Of a stretch of DNA of 8,605 nt, positions 5,821 through 8,605 are shown one piece after another. Under the pieces are notes generated by a model. It worked only from the letters and a program-made list of their open reading frames with translations, searched no databases and was not told the origin of the DNA. The stretch is from JAZGAE01 sp036475545 (GTDB lineage Bacteria > Pseudomonadota > Alphaproteobacteria > DATDPM01). Both the position numbers and the translations under genes were made by a program. The DNA is taken from positions 1 through 8,605 of the forward strand of contig JAZGAE010000114.1 of the NCBI GenBank assembly GCA_036475545.1. The letters are read 5' to 3'. The stretch's first letter is position 1. Each line of letters begins with the position of its first letter.

Positions 5821-7737
5821 ATGGTCGCCATTACCTTGCCGGACGGCTCGGTCCGTGAGTATGAGCGCCCTGTCTCGGGCGCCGAGCTCGCCGCCGACAT
5901 CGGCCCGGGCCTGGCCAAGGCGGCGGTGGCGGTGCGCGTCGACGGCGAGACGCGGGACTTGTCCAGATCGATAGAGCAGGACGCCGCGGTCGAGATCGTG
6001 ACCGCCAAAGACTCCGCGGCGCTCGAGCTCCTGCGACACGACGCCGCCCACGTCATGGCGGAGGCAGTCAAGGAGCTGCACCCGGAGGTGCAAGTCACCA
6101 TCGGGCCGGCGATCGAGAACGGCTTCTACTATGACTTTTCGCGGCGGACCCCGTTCACGCCGGAGGACCTGGAGGCGATCGAGGCGCGCATGCGCGAGAT
6201 CGTCGACCGCGACGAGGTCATCACCCGGGAGGTTTGGGACCGGGACGAGGCCATCGAGTTCTTCAAGGACAAGGGCGAGCACTACAAGGCCGAGATCATC
6301 GCGGAGCTGCCGGCCGGCGAGGAGATCACCCTCTACCGCCAGGGCGACTTCGTCGACCTCTGCCGGGGCCCGCATCTGCCCTCGACGGGAAGGCTCGGCA
6401 AAGGCTTCAAGCTGATGAAGCTCGCCGGGGCCTACTGGCGCGGAGACTCGCGCAACGAGATGCTCCAGCGCATCTACGGCACCGCCTGGGCCAGCGAGAA
6501 AGACCTGAAAGCCTACCTCGAGCGGCTGGAGGAAGCGGACCGCCGCGACCACCGGCGCCTGGGCCGCGAGATGGGCCTCTTCCACTTCCAGGAGGCGGCG
6601 GCGGGCAGCGTCTTCTGGCATCCCAAGGGATGGACGCTCTACCGCACCATCGTCTCCTACATGCGAAACCGGCTGCAGGCGGCCGGCTACATCGAGGTCA
6701 ACACGCCCCAGCTCATCGACCGCTCGCTGTGGGAGGCCTCTGGCCACTGGGACAAGTTCCGCGACCACATGTTCACCGCCGAGGCGGAGGAGCGGGTGCT
6801 CGTCATCAAGCCGATGAACTGCCCGGGCCACGTCCAGATCTTCCGCCAGGGGGTGAAGAGCTACCGGGATCTGCCGCTGCGCATGGCCGAGTTCGGCAGC
6901 TGTCACCGCAACGAGCCCTCGGGCGCGCTCCACGGGCTGATGCGGGTGCGTGCCTTCGTCCAGGACGACGCCCACATCTTCTGCACCGAGGAGCAGATCA
7001 CCTCGGAGACCCAGGCCTTCTGCGACCTGCTTCAGAGCGTGTACAAGGACTTCGGGTTCGAGGACATCGCCGTGAGGTTTTCGGACCGGCCTTCGGTCCG
7101 GGCCGGCAGGGACGAGGTCTGGGACCGGGCCGAGGCCGCGTTAAGCCAGGCGGTGGCGGCAACCGGGCTGGACTACAGCGTTGATCGCGGCGAGGGCGCG
7201 TTTTACGGGCCGAAGCTGGATTTCGTGTTGCGCGACGCCCTCGGCCGGGAGTGGCAGTGCGGAACGCTGCAGGTCGATTTCGTGCTTCCCGAAAGGCTCG
7301 ACGCCTCTTACGTCGGCGAGGACGGGGAGCGCCACCGGCCGGTCATGCTGCACCGCGCCATTCTGGGCTCGCTCGAGCGCTTCATCGGGGTTCTGGTGGA
7401 GCACTATGCCGGTCGCCTTCCTCTCTGGCTGGCGCCGGTCCAGGCGGTGGTCGCCACCATCACCGGCGACGCCGACCGTTATGCCGAAGAGGTCAAGGAG
7501 GCGCTTGATGAGGCCGGGCTCCGGGCCGAGGCCGATCTGCGCAACGAGAAGATCGGCTACAAGGTGCGGGAACACAGCGTGGCCAAGGTTCCAATCATCC
7601 TGGTCGTCGGCAAGCACGAGGCGAAGGACCGCACCGTCGCCATCCGGCGCCTTGGCGGCAAGGAACAAGAAATTGTTGCGCTGGCAGAGGCAGTCAATAG
7701 ACTGCAGGACGAAGCCGCGGTCCCAACCGCTGCTTGA
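5821..7737 (+). CDS. thrS: Threonine--tRNA ligase
   Basis: This class II aminoacyl-tRNA synthetase (ThrRS) charges tRNA-Thr with threonine in the cytoplasm. With ATG 5821 as start it has 638 residues. The domains in order are TGS (about 1-62), the editing domain with RHDAAHVM (His73, His77) and DLCRGPH (Cys181, His185), the catalytic core, and a C-terminal anticodon-binding domain (about 535-638). The zinc and active-site residues fall exactly at the E. coli positions: Cys334 in KPMNCPGH, Arg363 in GSCHRNEPSG, His385 in FVQDDAHIF and His511 in MLHRAILGS. This agreement supports the 5821 start. An in-frame GTG at 5785 would add 12 residues (AKANRNTSSYP) not typical of the family; neither codon has a clear Shine-Dalgarno. 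All key residues are present, and infC follows as in many bacteria. Confidence 0.97.
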   Translation: MVAITLPDGSVREYERPVSGAELAADIGPGLAKAAVAVRVDGETRDLSRSIEQDAAVEIVTAKDSAALELLRHDAAHVMAEAVKELHPEVQVTIGPAIENGFYYDFSRRTPFTPEDLEAIEARMREIVDRDEVITREVWDRDEAIEFFKDKGEHYKAEIIAELPAGEEITLYRQGDFVDLCRGPHLPSTGRLGKGFKLMKLAGAYWRGDSRNEMLQRIYGTAWASEKDLKAYLERLEEADRRDHRRLGREMGLFHFQEAAAGSVFWHPKGWTLYRTIVSYMRNRLQAAGYIEVNTPQLIDRSLWEASGHWDKFRDHMFTAEAEERVLVIKPMNCPGHVQIFRQGVKSYRDLPLRMAEFGSCHRNEPSGALHGLMRVRAFVQDDAHIFCTEEQITSETQAFCDLLQSVYKDFGFEDIAVRFSDRPSVRAGRDEVWDRAEAALSQAVAATGLDYSVDRGEGAFYGPKLDFVLRDALGREWQCGTLQVDFVLPERLDASYVGEDGERHRPVMLHRAILGSLERFIGVLVEHYAGRLPLWLAPVQAVVATITGDADRYAEEVKEALDEAGLRAEADLRNEKIGYKVREHSVAKVPIILVVGKHEAKDRTVAIRRLGGKEQEIVALAEAVNRLQDEAAVPTAA

Positions 7738-7747
7738 GTGGGGGAGG

Positions 7748-7762
7748 CCATTCACGAAATGG
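7748..7762 (+). other. Short hairpin in the thrS-infC gap
   Basis: CCATT (7748-7752) pairs with AATGG (7758-7762) around CACGA. It is only five base pairs, with no T-tract, so it is not a convincing terminator. The remaining gap (7763-7834) shows no clear promoter, which suggests infC is at least partly transcribed from the thrS promoter. Confidence 0.2.
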
Positions 7763-7834
7763 TAACCTTCGGTGTCGGAGGATTCCCGGCATCGGCCCGG
7801 CTTCCGGTTCGCAGTGTGCGCCACTGGTTAGCGT

Positions 7835-7841
7835 AAGGAGG
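7835..7841 (+). promoter_or_regulatory. Strong Shine-Dalgarno that points to an ATA start of infC
   Basis: AAGGAGG is a seven-base perfect match to the anti-Shine-Dalgarno. It lies seven bases before ATA 7849, the ideal distance, but 28 bases before the first in-frame ATG (7870), which is too far. An in-frame TAA at 7834-7836 overlaps it, so the infC frame cannot begin further upstream. Confidence 0.8.
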
Positions 7842-7848
7842 GATCTAC

Positions 7849-8385
7849 ATAGCCGCACCATCACCAAAGATGCCGCCCGCCCGCGGAGGGCCGCGCGTCA
7901 ACGAGAAAATCGAGTCATCCCCGATCCGTCTTATCGATCACACGGGCGAGATGGTCGGGGTCGTCCCCTTAAGCGAAGCACTGGAACGAGCGACCGAGGC
8001 CGGCCTGGACCTGGTCGAGGTGTCCCCTACCGCGGAACCGCCCGTCTGCAAGATCCTGGATTACGGCAAGTTCAAGTACATCGAGCAGAAGAAGCGCGCC
8101 GAGGCCCGCAAGAAACAGAAGACCATCGAGGTCAAGGAGATCAAGATGCGCCCCGGCATCGATAAGTGGGACTACGACGTGAAGATGCGGGCCATCGAGA
8201 AGTTCCTGGGCCACGGCGACAAGGTGAAGGTGACCATGCGCTTCCGCGGCCGCGAGATGGTACACCAGGAGCGCGGCGTGAACGTGCTCAAGCGGGTTCA
8301 CGCCGACCTCGACGATATCGCCAAAGTCGAACAGTTCCCCAAGATGGAAGGGCGCCAGATGACCATGGTGCTGGCGCCCAAGTAG
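7849..8385 (+). CDS. infC: Translation initiation factor IF-3, probable ATA start
   Basis: IF-3 binds the 30S subunit, keeps it apart from 50S and rejects wrong initiator tRNAs and start codons. The frame shows the N-terminal domain beginning at GPRVNEKI (14-21), with IRLIDHTGEMVGVVPLSEAL (26-45) and the IF-3 signature region KILDYGKFKY (68-77). A basic linker follows (KKRAEARKKQKT, 81-92), then the C-terminal domain with KEIKMRPGIDKWDYD (96-110), KVKVTMRFRGREM (125-137) and the final VLAPK. The start is placed at ATA 7849 (178 residues), not ATG 7870 (171 residues), because AAGGAGG sits seven bases before ATA. Known infC genes commonly use AUU, AUA or AUC, and IF-3 represses its own translation by discriminating against such codons. 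An ATC at 7843 is only one base from the Shine-Dalgarno and is rejected. It follows thrS by 111 bases. Confidence 0.95.
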   Translation: MAAPSPKMPPARGGPRVNEKIESSPIRLIDHTGEMVGVVPLSEALERATEAGLDLVEVSPTAEPPVCKILDYGKFKYIEQKKRAEARKKQKTIEVKEIKMRPGIDKWDYDVKMRAIEKFLGHGDKVKVTMRFRGREMVHQERGVNVLKRVHADLDDIAKVEQFPKMEGRQMTMVLAPK

Positions 8386-8415
8386 GGGCGCCTGCCAAGG
8401 CCGGCGGCAGGCCCG

Positions 8416-8437
8416 CGCCCCCTTGCTTTTGGGGGCG
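8416..8437 (+). terminator. Terminator-like hairpin after infC
   Basis: CGCCCCC (8416-8422) pairs with GGGGGCG (8431-8437) around the loop TTGCTTTT, 30 bases after the infC stop. The stem is strong, but no T-tract follows on either strand, so termination efficiency is uncertain. Its loop contains the -35 box of the promoter at 8423-8451. Confidence 0.4.
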
Positions 8438-8451
8438 GCGCTCGCTATAAA
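8423..8451 (+). promoter_or_regulatory. Sigma70-type promoter downstream of infC
   Basis: TTGCTT (8423-8428), a 17-base spacer and TATAAA (8446-8451) form a well-spaced promoter with four of six matches at -35 and five of six at -10. It is one of the few A/T-containing stretches in this region. Transcription would start near 8458 and run out of the right edge. By the common order thrS-infC-rpmI-rplT it may serve ribosomal protein genes, but none of them is visible. Confidence 0.6.
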
Positions 8452-8475
8452 CCGCCTCTCGTTCGAGCAGTGCGG

Positions 8476-8511
8476 CCGAGCGGCGGCTCGGGGGCATGCC
8501 CGGGTGCTCCC
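8476..8511 (+). other. Two overlapping leader hairpins
   Basis: CCGAGC (8476-8481) pairs perfectly with GCTCGG (8486-8491) around GGCG. A second stem pairs GGGGGCA (8490-8496) with TGCTCCC (8505-8511) around an eight-base loop, with one G-T pair. They share bases 8490-8491, so the full forms compete. They sit just after the predicted transcription start near 8458 and could form a regulatory leader; chance pairing in GC-rich DNA is the alternative. Confidence 0.35.
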
Positions 8512-8518
8512 AAGAGAT

Positions 8519-8570
8519 CCTCTAGAGCGGTTTTAGGTAGATAGGAGTCAATTTGATGGGAGCAAATCGG
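8519..8570. repeat. Possible interspersed repeat or mobile fragment
   Basis: From CCTCTAGAGCGGTTTTAGGTAG onward, composition turns markedly richer in A and T than the rest of the window. It starts around the palindrome TCTAGA and holds a five-base inverted repeat, ATTTG (8551-8555) / CAAAT (8563-8567). A TCTAGAGCGGTTT-type beginning recalls small palindromic intergenic repeats seen in alphaproteobacterial genomes. The expected opposite arm (CCGCTCTAGA) is not in the window, so this is tentative. Confidence 0.25.
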
Positions 8571-8605
8571 CTCATTCGGCCAGGCGCGGCGCGCCGCGCG
8601 ATGCG
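8556..8605 (+). CDS. Possible start of an unidentified gene, cut by the window end
   Basis: ATG 8556 is preceded by TAGGAG at 8542-8547, eight bases upstream, and the frame stays open for 16 codons to the edge. The peptide begins MGANRLIRPGAARRAMR. It is not the start of ribosomal protein L35, the gene expected after infC. The sequence may equally be non-coding or part of a repeat. No function can be proposed. Confidence 0.25.
   Translation, partial: MGANRLIRPGAARRAM

Noticed and set aside
4711..6975. Minus-strand open frames opposite the family 9 glycosyltransferase and thrS (4711-5754, 5812-6975)
   Set aside because: Same shadow effect; both lie opposite genes with intact catalytic signatures and have no motif or start signal of their own.
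8515..8526. GATCCTCTAGAG, identical to part of a common cloning-vector polylinker
   Set aside because: The identity is only about 12 bases; the flanks (AGA before, CGGTTTT after) do not continue as vector sequence, so coincidence is more likely than contamination or a clone junction.

Overview
The window is a GC-rich chromosomal segment from an alphaproteobacterium, probably a Rhodospirillales-type lineage. The reasons are an FzlA-like GST-fold protein (an alphaproteobacterial division factor), the order glycosyltransferase 4 / glycosyltransferase 9 / thrS / infC, and strong G/C bias at third codon positions. That bias also opens long false reading frames on the opposite strands. No search was run, so lineage and family names rest on motif recognition.

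Layout. Positions 1-122 hold the 3' end of a plus-strand gene, possibly the large chain of glutamate synthase. Next come three plus-strand genes: an FzlA-like GST-fold protein (266-934), an exported or lipid-anchor-free periplasmic-type protein with a methionine-rich segment (1022-1765), and a YeeZ-type atypical SDR (1840-2721). An ABHD10-like alpha/beta hydrolase (2748-3524, minus strand) converges on the SDR gene. It is divergent from a family 4 glycosyltransferase (3548-4762), which is translationally coupled through TGATG to a family 9 (heptosyltransferase-like) glycosyltransferase (4762-5745). The two glycosyltransferases probably act in surface polysaccharide or LPS core assembly.

A TTGACA promoter three bases after the family 9 gene starts a translation-machinery block: thrS (start taken as 5821, end 7737) and infC (best start is a non-standard ATA at 7849, end 8385). 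After infC there is a GC hairpin with a sigma70-like promoter (TTGCTT-17-TATAAA) threaded through it, then a structured leader and an A/T-richer tract from about 8519. By the usual order the next genes would be rpmI-rplT, but the few codons visible at the end of the window are not L35.

Overall this is a mostly ordinary core-genome region. The items most worth a second look are the ATA start of infC with its ideal Shine-Dalgarno, the FzlA assignment, the overlapping hairpin/promoter and leader hairpins after infC, and the unexplained sequence at the right edge. I saw no CRISPR array, rRNA, tRNA, intact mobile element or toxin/defence system.
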